In this document: positions 45,490 through 53,195 of the stretch, piece by piece | Layout: each line of letters opens with the position of its first letter | Numbering within the stretch: position 1 is the stretch's first letter | From: Nematocida ironsii | Lineage: Eukaryota > Microsporidia | NCBI GenBank assembly: GCA_001642415.1 | Contig: LTDK01000179.1 | Span: 167,273 to 231,272, forward strand | Length of the DNA stretch: 64,000 bases | Direction of reading: 5' to 3' | The notes under the pieces: generated by a model | What the model was told of the DNA's origin: nothing | The model's database searches: none | Seen by the model: the letters and a program-made list of their open reading frames with translations, nothing else | Translations under genes and position numbers: made by a program

Positions 45490-45760
45490 ACCTTAAAGGG
45501 AAAAGTTGCGTCCCAAAGAGGAAGTGGAAAATATGTGGGGTATAAATAGAGAACGAAATTTAAATTTTATCCACAGGGCGAGAGACTTCTCAGCCACAGA
45601 CAAATACATTGTCGGGCATGGAAACACTCATAACTGTGGGTCAGTCCGAAACAAAATCACCTGTAGCCAGATTGGTTGGCTACGTGTTCGGTGTGGGGGC
45701 CAGCCGGCTTGTGGCCCCCTTGTTCTTTAAGCTCTTCCTCCATCCATCACTTCATCAATC
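45490..45760 (+). ncRNA. GC-richer island with strong hairpins; possible structured RNA
   Basis: This 270-bp stretch is much richer in G and C than anything within several kb. It contains a TATAAATAGAG element at 45540-45550 and two convincing stem-loops downstream. The first has GTAGCCA pairing with TGGCTAC (45663-45683). The second has GGGGGCCA pairing perfectly with TGGCCCCC (45695-45719), followed by a T-rich stretch. No RNA family was recognised. Short frames through it (74 and 67 codons) do not look like proteins. It could also be the edge of a mobile element linked to the adjacent 87-bp repeat. The strand is inferred from the position of the TATA-like element. Confidence 0.35.
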
Positions 45761-46400
45761 CTATTATAATTCAGGAATAAAATTAAAAAAATATCCTGTC
45801 AGAAAAAAATGAAAAAGATATTATTATAGTATAATTAGTCAGTGTATAGTTGTGTATAGTAGCAATAGAACAAGGAGAGAATACACAAGACTTTAGATTA
45901 AGTATGTTCTCTATCCATTACCATATACCTATAATTTTATGTAACATATATACTTATATAAATATGCCCTTTTACTTTATATAAGTCAGAGTATGTATTC
46001 ATATATAATCTGCATATGTGGAATATGTTCTGATATATAGTTATAATTAAATAGACACGGTTTAATATTAATGCATATTTATTGCTAGTTATCACATAAC
46101 TCATATTTTTGTGCTAAGTTTAATTAAATAATTGCTGTATTATAATTACTAAAAGTATGATACATTATTAATGAAGTCAATTATAAGTCCTTTATGAGTA
46201 TTTCTATAGTGGAATAGATAGATTCTTCTATGTTTATGGATACCTTATATGTGTTTTATAACTTAATATTCTATGTGTTGGCTTTGGGTAGTAAGATCCA
46301 GAATAGCAATATGCGTGTTGTTATCATAAATGATTGGAATTAAAATTATATAAGAGTTTTTGTAGTTCAATAAATAACCGGTTTTTGTATGCCTAAGCCT
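45761..46400. other. 640-bp AT-rich spacer
   Basis: AT-rich sequence without a supported gene. Near 46340 the sequence ATTATATAAGAGTTTTTG and a following TTCAATAAATA are closely matched by ACTATATAAGAGTTTTCA and TTCAATAAATA near 47428, a short duplicated block on both sides of the next gene. Confidence 0.5.
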
Positions 46401-47198
46401 TCAGAGAAACAGCTCTATGCATCTATAATAATATAAAACAGTAAGGAATTCCTGTGTTTGCATTTTAAGATAGCAGAGGATAGAAAAAATATTTGTTATT
46501 AGTATAATTGTAAGATTAATCCCAATTACCATGTCAATGATTGAGCTATTATTTGTATAATTGATTATACTATTTAGGATTGCATTTATTACAATATAAT
46601 AAAAAGTAATCAATATGACGAGAATTATAGGCTTGTTATCAATATCACCATGGCGAAACATACTAAAATATATAATTGTTTCCATGATACAACCCGAAGC
46701 AAAAAAAAGGAATATAACTGTTATATAAAATAGAAGTAATATTAAAGTACAGATAATTGGTGACTTGCATATAACTAATGAAAAAAATATCCAAGTAATT
46801 TGAAATTTAAAGATATAATATAATGTTATAATCGAGCTAGATATTATGATCGGTATGTTTATAGCTAATTCCAAATACCAAACGATATTTCTTTTTAGGC
46901 CAAAATATGCAATAGCGTTAAAGAATACGCTATGCCACACATAGAGAGAATATGCCAGTGAAAATATTAGATGTAAAACCAATAGTGTGCTTAAAGCACT
47001 TCTAAATAATTGAAGCACGCTGCTGTATTTCGAAAGCTCTTGGAAATTTATCTCTTTCATATATAAGTGCCAAGATCTGTTACTTGTTCTAAATGACATA
47101 TTATTCAGATTGAATATTTTAACTAGCGATACTAGTAACTGTGTGATGGAATAATCTAACTTGTTTAATAGATATATATTTGTTTCTATAACTGCCAT
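46401..47198 (-). CDS. Multi-pass membrane protein, unknown (265 aa)
   Basis: The open frame extends two codons further to a GTG, but the first ATG is at 47198. After about 70 mainly polar residues, the rest holds about six to seven hydrophobic spans (for example LSTLLVLHLIFSLAYSLYVW, then YYIVINAILNSIINY). It is rich in Ile, Phe, Tyr and Leu. There is no signature of a known transporter. Base and codon use is extremely AT-biased, more than in the core genes. It is flanked by AT-rich spacers that share a short duplicated block. It may belong with the other multi-pass orphans of this island, but similarity is not visible by eye. Confidence 0.6.
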   Translation of the reverse strand: MAVIETNIYLLNKLDYSITQLLVSLVKIFNLNNMSFRTSNRSWHLYMKEINFQELSKYSSVLQLFRSALSTLLVLHLIFSLAYSLYVWHSVFFNAIAYFGLKRNIVWYLELAINIPIIISSSIITLYYIFKFQITWIFFSLVICKSPIICTLILLLFYITVIFLFFASGCIMETIIYFSMFRHGDIDNKPIILVILITFYYIVINAILNSIINYTNNSSIIDMVIGINLTIILITNIFSILCYLKMQTQEFLTVLYYYRCIELFL

Positions 47199-48018
47199 AC
47201 TCACAATCTTGTAAATTAAAAATTATTTTAAAAGCCAATTATTTACATCTTTTTATTTTCCATTGGCATACAAAAGCCATATACATCCGGCGATGATATT
47301 GCTTCTTGTGAAACAATGAAACAGTTGGTGATATTAACATACTGGATGATACTGCATGGTAGGGTAGCACATTAGCTAATATCTCAAGGCCTAGTGTGTA
47401 TATATTATAATATCATGCGAAATAAAACTATATAAGAGTTTTCAGAATTCAATAAATATGAAGTTTTGTCATCACATCTAATAGCTCATATTCTAAAAAG
47501 AGAGAAGCAAGCTATATATAGAAAAACAAAAAAAATCTTAATATGCCAAAAATTGTTTTAAAAACTGTAATAAATATATTTATATATAAACAGAATGGAA
47601 TGCCATAAGAATAAAATAGTAATAGAAAATACATCAAATGTTTAATTCTCTGAATTTCGGGTTATGTTATAATCCAAAAGTGTCGTAACACCACTTATAT
47701 GTGTTTAAAAAGAAAACTAGTATAAAAAGTAGCAACAACTTCAAAATAATTCTAATATATAACAAATTGTTCAGCAATCCTCGAGATTAGTCCGGAATAT
47801 ATAATAAATAACATAGGCTAGCAAAGTACGAATTAGTTTATGCTGCCAATAAATTAAACTTAAGATAAAATTTAAATAAATTTTTAATATTTATGTCGTC
47901 TAAGAGCAGACTTCAATATCTGGAATTTTATAATCTTGGTATTTGTTTATTTTAATTAAAATCTGTTTATATTGGAAATCGTAATTACTTAAATAGTATA
48001 TAGAATTTTTAAAACCAG
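47199..48018. other. 820-bp AT-rich divergent spacer
   Basis: This is the spacer between two divergent membrane-protein genes. It contains the second copy of the duplicated block (near 47428) and a TTCGGGTTATGT 12-mer (near 47656) that also occurs inside the 87-bp repeat units. No gene is seen. Confidence 0.5.
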
Positions 48019-48837
48019 ATGGAAAATATTGAAAATATAACAATAGAAACCCCCCAGGAAACAGAGCTTAGTACTTTGGCCAAACTAGAATTACTTGAAA
48101 GAAAAAATATAGAAAATAGAGAGAGTAATGAAATGTCTATAGGTAAGATGTCTTTTTTAATTAATTTATATGGAAGGGCAATCTTCTATACACATTTAAT
48201 GGTCTATATTATACATATAAGTTTATTTGCATTAATTTTTCTCTCGATTCCTATTGCATATTTATTTCAAACAATATATTATAAACAGGATTCATTATTA
48301 GGATATCTTAAGATAGTGTCTATTGGTGGAATAATTATGCTTGCCCATACCAGTATATATTTTATGAATATAAAATGGAAGAATATGTATATCTACACAG
48401 AATTTTTTATTATAGAAAAGACATTCATACATATAGCCATAATATTTAGTTTTATAATTATAACTGGTTTTATGTGCCTGGGCTTTTATTATTCTAACCC
48501 ATTATCGAATAAAAGAATGCTTCTGGGTATGTTGGCATGTGTATCATTTGCTAAAATACTCACTACAATCATTGAAATAATAGAAGTTCTTGTAATAGTT
48601 TTTTGTAGAAATATATTCAAAGACGCATTGTTTAATATGAAAACAGAAAATTCTCGATATAGAGAGACATGTTTTGTCATTATAATTGGTTTGCTGGCTT
48701 TCATGTTTTTATGGGGGTTTTATTTACTTTTCTGTAAGAAAATATCTACCATCCAGCGCAGAATTATTTTAAAAAATGGTTATGATGATTTTAGCCCAAT
48801 ATATAACCAGATTTGTGGCTCTATGTTAACACCATAA
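48019..48837 (+). CDS. Multi-pass membrane protein, unknown (272 aa)
   Basis: A 45-residue acidic polar N-terminus (MENIENITIETPQETEL) precedes about six membrane spans, at about residues 56-85, 97-115, 134-160, 167-197 and 217-240. It ends with a short polar cytosolic-type tail that includes FCKKISTIQRR. No signal peptide or known family signature is seen. The start is the first ATG. It is divergent from the preceding membrane orphan with an 820-bp gap. The function may be in the parasite plasma membrane or internal membranes; this is inference only. Confidence 0.65.
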   Translation: MENIENITIETPQETELSTLAKLELLERKNIENRESNEMSIGKMSFLINLYGRAIFYTHLMVYIIHISLFALIFLSIPIAYLFQTIYYKQDSLLGYLKIVSIGGIIMLAHTSIYFMNIKWKNMYIYTEFFIIEKTFIHIAIIFSFIIITGFMCLGFYYSNPLSNKRMLLGMLACVSFAKILTTIIEIIEVLVIVFCRNIFKDALFNMKTENSRYRETCFVIIIGLLAFMFLWGFYLLFCKKISTIQRRIILKNGYDDFSPIYNQICGSMLTP

Positions 48838-49164
48838 AACAGCTTCTTTAAGATTTTACACATTTTAAAAGTCAACTATGAAAAATTAGAATTCCTATAT
48901 TTATTAGATTTATGGTTAAGCCCTGCTATAATTCTATGTTTTATACTCAAACAAAGGATAGCTTGCTTTTCTCTTAATAAATCTAGACTTTCTTTACTCT
49001 AAATATAGGCTCTTTTTATTTTCAATGCACTGTTAAGATAAAATTATGAGAATAAACATATTGATAATTATACTAGCTTTAAATCATTTAGATTATATTG
49101 GTTAATTGTGCTAGCTACGTTTGATGTTTCGGCTATAAATAAAAGAATTTCTTTTTACAAATAT
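48838..49164. other. 327-bp AT-rich spacer
   Basis: Nothing coding is seen. The frame of the next gene is open back to a GTG at 49108, but no ATG lies before 49165. Confidence 0.5.
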
Positions 49165-50976
49165 ATGGTAAGAATCGCTGAAAGAAGAAGATGCCTATTG
49201 TTAGCAATACCAATAGCATTAGGGGCCATGATAAATCCAATGACAAATCACACTTCATCAATAGTGCAAAGAGGCATACCCATGGCGACACATGCGCCAG
49301 TGAAATTTCCAGGTATATATATGGCCCAAAATAATGAAGACCCATATTCAAATCACACATTGGCCTATTCAAGCTATAAAGATAAATATGAAGACAAAAA
49401 TACTTTTAGATCTATAGATTCAGTGGAAGATGATATGCCTAACAGCGACCCCCATGCTATTTATGATACTATATTAGACGAATACCTGCAATATGACAAT
49501 GTGTCTGCATATTTAGAGAGTATGAATAAGTATGAGGTATATAAGAGACTATTAGATAGTTTGCAAGAAGATTTTTTTGACCCAAATATTATTTATGGAA
49601 GTAGTATAAACAATGAAAATAGCAAAAAAGTGCTATCACATTTGTTACTGAGCAACTTGTCGCCAATAGAATCAATGGCGATAAAGAAGATAATGTCTGG
49701 TGGCCCAGAAAATCTATCTAATCTCATTGAATATAACAAGTCTAATTTCTCTTCTGGCGCAAACAGCTCAATTTTTAATAATATTATAGAAAGAGAGGTA
49801 CAAACAAGAAGTATACTAAGTGAATTTGACAGTTCTCTGCTAGAGGTTTTTAATGAATTATTTGCTATTAACAGCAGATTGGTTGTAGATAGAGGTACTA
49901 TAGAGACAATTAATAAATATGCCTCGGCCGTGCGCACAACATATGCATATTTGTCAAAACAACTACTGCTGGCACTGGATAGTTGTAAAACCCAAAATGT
50001 TTATTCAGCAGAATCATTGCAGAAAATAATGTTGTTTTCTATAGAATACTTAAGCGAGTTTGGGGAGAATATCACAGATTCGGCCATTTCATCTGACGAT
50101 GATTTGCATTTAACTATTTCAGATTATGTATTTGAGAATATTCAAGAGTTCTCTAAAGACATAAATAATGCATATTACTTTCGGGCCACGGGAATTAACA
50201 CAATAATGCAAATAAAAGCACTGCTTCCATTTATAGCTTCCTCTGTAGATGTTTTGAAGTTAACCGAAAATGCCAAAGACCAAATAGCAATAATTGAATA
50301 TGTAGAAAAGTCTATACAGGAAGGCCTCAACAAAGCATTTGATGAATTGTTTCTATTTAATCCTTACTTCTTTGATGTAAAATATGTAGAGCGAATAAAT
50401 ATATACCTGCAGATAAGCATAAACAAGCTTTTGTTTGGAATAAATATAATATCCGTTTTGTTGCAAATAAATATTGAAACTTTAGAAGTGCGTTTGAATG
50501 AAATATTAGACAAAGCAAATGCATACCCAGCGAATAATAAAATAGAACTAAATATGCTGAACTATTCAGATAAAAAATTCATACAGGAAATACGAAGAAG
50601 CTCTCATATTATAAGTAGAATAGAAGAACAAATTAATGGACTAAAAGAATCTTTACTCAATTCCCAGGACAGTAAAACTATCTCCAGCCTTATATTCAAG
50701 CAGGAGGAAGACATGGATGAGTGGATAGACATATTGTACTGCAAATATAAAACATGTATAGATGAGGATGCAGATGAGTATGAAGATGAATTTAGAAGTG
50801 GCATAGAATTCTCTAAAACACCGAATAACTCTTCTAAAGCTAAAATAGGTTCTAATGAAGCTAGAAGTAATTTTGTATCTAAGAGCCAAAGGTTTTATTT
50901 AAAGTATTTAAGGCCTATTTTATATATTCCTATAAGCATAATTCTATATATATACATAGGAGTTATTCGGCAATAA
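49165..50976 (+). CDS. Secretory-pathway protein with C-terminal membrane anchor, unknown (603 aa)
   Basis: The product starts with a basic leader and a hydrophobic core (RRRCLLLAIPIALGAMI, residues 7-23), a plausible signal peptide, followed by a Pro/Thr/His-rich stretch. Residues about 95-560 are helical and moderately acidic with no Cys-rich pattern (only two or three Cys). A C-terminal hydrophobic span (YIPISIILYIYIGVI, about 586-600) ends the chain. Together this predicts a type I membrane protein with nearly the whole chain luminal or outside. Several N-glycosylation sequons are present (for example NHT and NSS). I start at the ATG at 49165. No family was recognised. The gene is at the right edge of the accessory island. 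Confidence 0.7.
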   Translation: MVRIAERRRCLLLAIPIALGAMINPMTNHTSSIVQRGIPMATHAPVKFPGIYMAQNNEDPYSNHTLAYSSYKDKYEDKNTFRSIDSVEDDMPNSDPHAIYDTILDEYLQYDNVSAYLESMNKYEVYKRLLDSLQEDFFDPNIIYGSSINNENSKKVLSHLLLSNLSPIESMAIKKIMSGGPENLSNLIEYNKSNFSSGANSSIFNNIIEREVQTRSILSEFDSSLLEVFNELFAINSRLVVDRGTIETINKYASAVRTTYAYLSKQLLLALDSCKTQNVYSAESLQKIMLFSIEYLSEFGENITDSAISSDDDLHLTISDYVFENIQEFSKDINNAYYFRATGINTIMQIKALLPFIASSVDVLKLTENAKDQIAIIEYVEKSIQEGLNKAFDELFLFNPYFFDVKYVERINIYLQISINKLLFGINIISVLLQINIETLEVRLNEILDKANAYPANNKIELNMLNYSDKKFIQEIRRSSHIISRIEEQINGLKESLLNSQDSKTISSLIFKQEEDMDEWIDILYCKYKTCIDEDADEYEDEFRSGIEFSKTPNNSSKAKIGSNEARSNFVSKSQRFYLKYLRPILYIPISIILYIYIGVIRQ

Positions 50977-51416
50977 AAGTACCTGCGCATAAGATACTTG
51001 CTTCTGCCCTAATAAACACATATTTAACATTAGAAAAACAGGTCATGCTAGAAAAATCATATATCTTGAAATTAATTTTAAAACACCTAACCTGGGCAAA
51101 AATCTATAAAAACTAAAAAGAATTGCAAATATATTAAATTATACAAAGCATAAATAGTTAAAAGCGCATTTACTTATCTAGAGCTAAAAAAATACTATAC
51201 ACCTGAAAGAGCACCTCAGAAGCATAGTAAAGTAAAACACGTGTTTGAGTGTTTGTTTATGTTTGTTTAGTATTTTTGCAACAATAACTAATAAATTGCT
51301 TAACAAACAAAAAAATAGACCAATAAGACCGATCTAAAGTACATTCTGAAACACACGTGTTTTATGTTTGTTTACAATTATAGGTATAAATAGGCGTGGA
51401 CTTATGCAAAATCAGA
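50977..51416 (+). promoter_or_regulatory. Promoter region with duplicated E-box/forkhead-like elements and a TATA box
   Basis: Two related elements occur 110 bp apart. CACGTG at 51238-51243 is followed by GTTTGTTTATGTTTGTTTA, and CACGTG at 51354-51359 is followed by TTTTATGTTTGTTTAC. The second contains TGTTTAC, the reverse complement of the forkhead core GTAAACA. A TATAAATA box lies at 51385-51392, 25-32 bp before the ATG at 51417. Such a complete set of elements is unusual in this window. Factor identity is inferred from the motif. Confidence 0.5.
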
Positions 51417-52850
51417 ATGGAAAAAGTAATATCATCAAATGACATCACTGCTACAAATACCATAGCAGAGGATCAAAATGTGGTGGCCGAGCTTTCTGAA
51501 CCTACAGAAAATTCTTCTTCTAATGAACCACAAGAAGAAGCCCTGCCATCCGACCCTTCTTCTGCTTTGGTGCTTGAAACTACCGAGCCAACCAATGATG
51601 AAAATCCGGCACCTGAACAAGAGACAACAGGTGATTCGGAGAATGCCCCCAGAGAAAGAAAATCTATATTTAGAAAACTTTATGGGGGGATAAAAAGAAT
51701 TCCAGCAAATGCTGCCAGACACGGATCCAGCATAAAGAACAAAACAATCCATCTGTTAAGAGTGGTAACCTGCAGTGCAGAAGCATCTGAAATTACAGTA
51801 GATGCTCCTATGGATGCTCCAGCTGAAGCCCCTATTGGACCACCAAGAAATCTTACTGTAGTTGAAAATGCTATTTTGCAAACTCAGCTGTGCCTTGAAG
51901 AGATGGATAGGCGATTACAGGAAGTTGAGCCTCCAGTACATAGGCAGATTGATACATCCATGCTTTTGGATTCATTTGAACTTATCTCTAAGATTCAAAA
52001 GATTATTTCTTCATCTAATCCAAAAACATCCGATTTATCTCTTCCCATGGTAATTGTTCACTCAATGAAGGAGTCCTCTCTGGATCTTAGCAACTCTCTT
52101 TACAATGCAGAGGAGAAGTTATACTCCAGTCTTATGTCTGGAAAAAGGCCAAACACCTTAATAAGTGGAAGAATAGTTAAGTATCTCATTTCTAAAGCAT
52201 ATGAGCCAAGTACTTACCTAAAATATTGGCTGGCTAAGAATTCAGACTTTGAAAAGGCATATACCGAGTTATATCAATCTACTCTTGACTCTTTAACAAC
52301 AGATGTTGAGGACTGTTTAAGAAGTGAATTCCCTGTAATGTTCTTTACAGAGGTAATACATGAGATAAAGGCCCAATTGGTAAAGAAACTCTCAGCAGTT
52401 AAATTACAAAAGGCTGAGCATAATGAGCTTGAGGTCTTATTTGTAAGCCCATCCATTAGCAGTGGCTTAGAAACAACTAAAGAAATTGACACTTACTTAC
52501 AGAAAAACATTTCTCTTGAAGACCCTCAAGAAGTAAATGCCTCTCAAATTTCTGACGTAGTTGATACTGAAGTAGCTACTGAGCCATCGGCCAGCCCAAC
52601 CGAGGAGCCAGCAGCAAACTTATCAGAAAGCAAGCCAATAGTGTTTGAGTCTACAAAGAAGGTAAAATCCGCTCTTAAAAACCCCAACAAAATTGAAAAG
52701 GGCATAAAAAAAAGAGTAACTTTCTCAGATAAAATCAAGAGTGAACACCCATCTGATCAAGATACTCCTTCAGTAGAAAGCACTCCAGTTAATCCAGCAA
52801 TTGAACTGCTTGTTCCAGAAGCATCTAAAGCATCTAAATCCAATATATAA
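51417..52850 (+). CDS. Acidic protein with a PP1-docking (RVxF) motif, unknown (477 aa)
   Basis: I use the ATG at 51417, the first in a frame that is open to a GTG 21 bp upstream. The N-terminus (about 85 residues) is strongly acidic and Ser/Thr/Pro-rich. A basic patch (RKSIFRKLYGGIKRIP, about residues 86-101) follows, then an ordered helical core at about 150-360. The C-terminal 110 residues are again acidic and disordered, apart from SALKNPNKIEKG and KKRVTFSDK. RVTF at 433-436 is a textbook RVxF motif, with basic residues before and an acidic residue after, as used to bind protein phosphatase 1. A phosphatase-targeting subunit is therefore an attractive inference, but the fold of the core was not recognised. 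Confidence 0.7.
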   Translation: MEKVISSNDITATNTIAEDQNVVAELSEPTENSSSNEPQEEALPSDPSSALVLETTEPTNDENPAPEQETTGDSENAPRERKSIFRKLYGGIKRIPANAARHGSSIKNKTIHLLRVVTCSAEASEITVDAPMDAPAEAPIGPPRNLTVVENAILQTQLCLEEMDRRLQEVEPPVHRQIDTSMLLDSFELISKIQKIISSSNPKTSDLSLPMVIVHSMKESSLDLSNSLYNAEEKLYSSLMSGKRPNTLISGRIVKYLISKAYEPSTYLKYWLAKNSDFEKAYTELYQSTLDSLTTDVEDCLRSEFPVMFFTEVIHEIKAQLVKKLSAVKLQKAEHNELEVLFVSPSISSGLETTKEIDTYLQKNISLEDPQEVNASQISDVVDTEVATEPSASPTEEPAANLSESKPIVFESTKKVKSALKNPNKIEKGIKKRVTFSDKIKSEHPSDQDTPSVESTPVNPAIELLVPEASKASKSNI

Positions 52851-53195
52851 ACATAGCATGAAATTGGTCTCTTCAATACGCTTCCTTCTATAATGGAAAT
52901 AAATACTAATATGCATTTAATCTTTGTACTGGTTTAAAACTATTATTTGCTACTCTTTATCTCTCAGCTTTCTTTCTTCTCCCATGTTTATCTTAATAAC
53001 CCTAAACACACATATTCTAATTGTTTATTATATTCTTTTTAAATTAAATTAGTGTTTATATACTAGTTTATTGAAAAAGCAAATCGTACTTATACCACTA
53101 TAAAATATATCAAAGTGAAGAGTTTATTTTTACAAATAGAATTGAAAATCTATAAATCATTAAGATCACATAACAAATAAGTATGCACACGATGG
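52851..53195. other. 345-bp convergent spacer
   Basis: AT-rich 3' spacer between convergent genes with a pyrimidine-rich patch near 52965 (CTCTCAGCTTTCTTTCTTCT). No gene is seen. Confidence 0.55.

Noticed and set aside
45506..45812. Two frames (74 and 67 codons) in the GC-rich island
   Set aside because: One begins without ATG, composition is unusual, and hairpins explain the region better.
46401..48837. Paralogy of the three multi-pass membrane proteins (with 38852-39472)
   Set aside because: Similarity by eye is only hydrophobic composition; no alignable motifs.
51404..51440. Upstream ATG at 51404 as start of the PP1-motif gene
   Set aside because: It is in another frame and meets a stop after about a dozen codons; it could be a short upstream frame at most.
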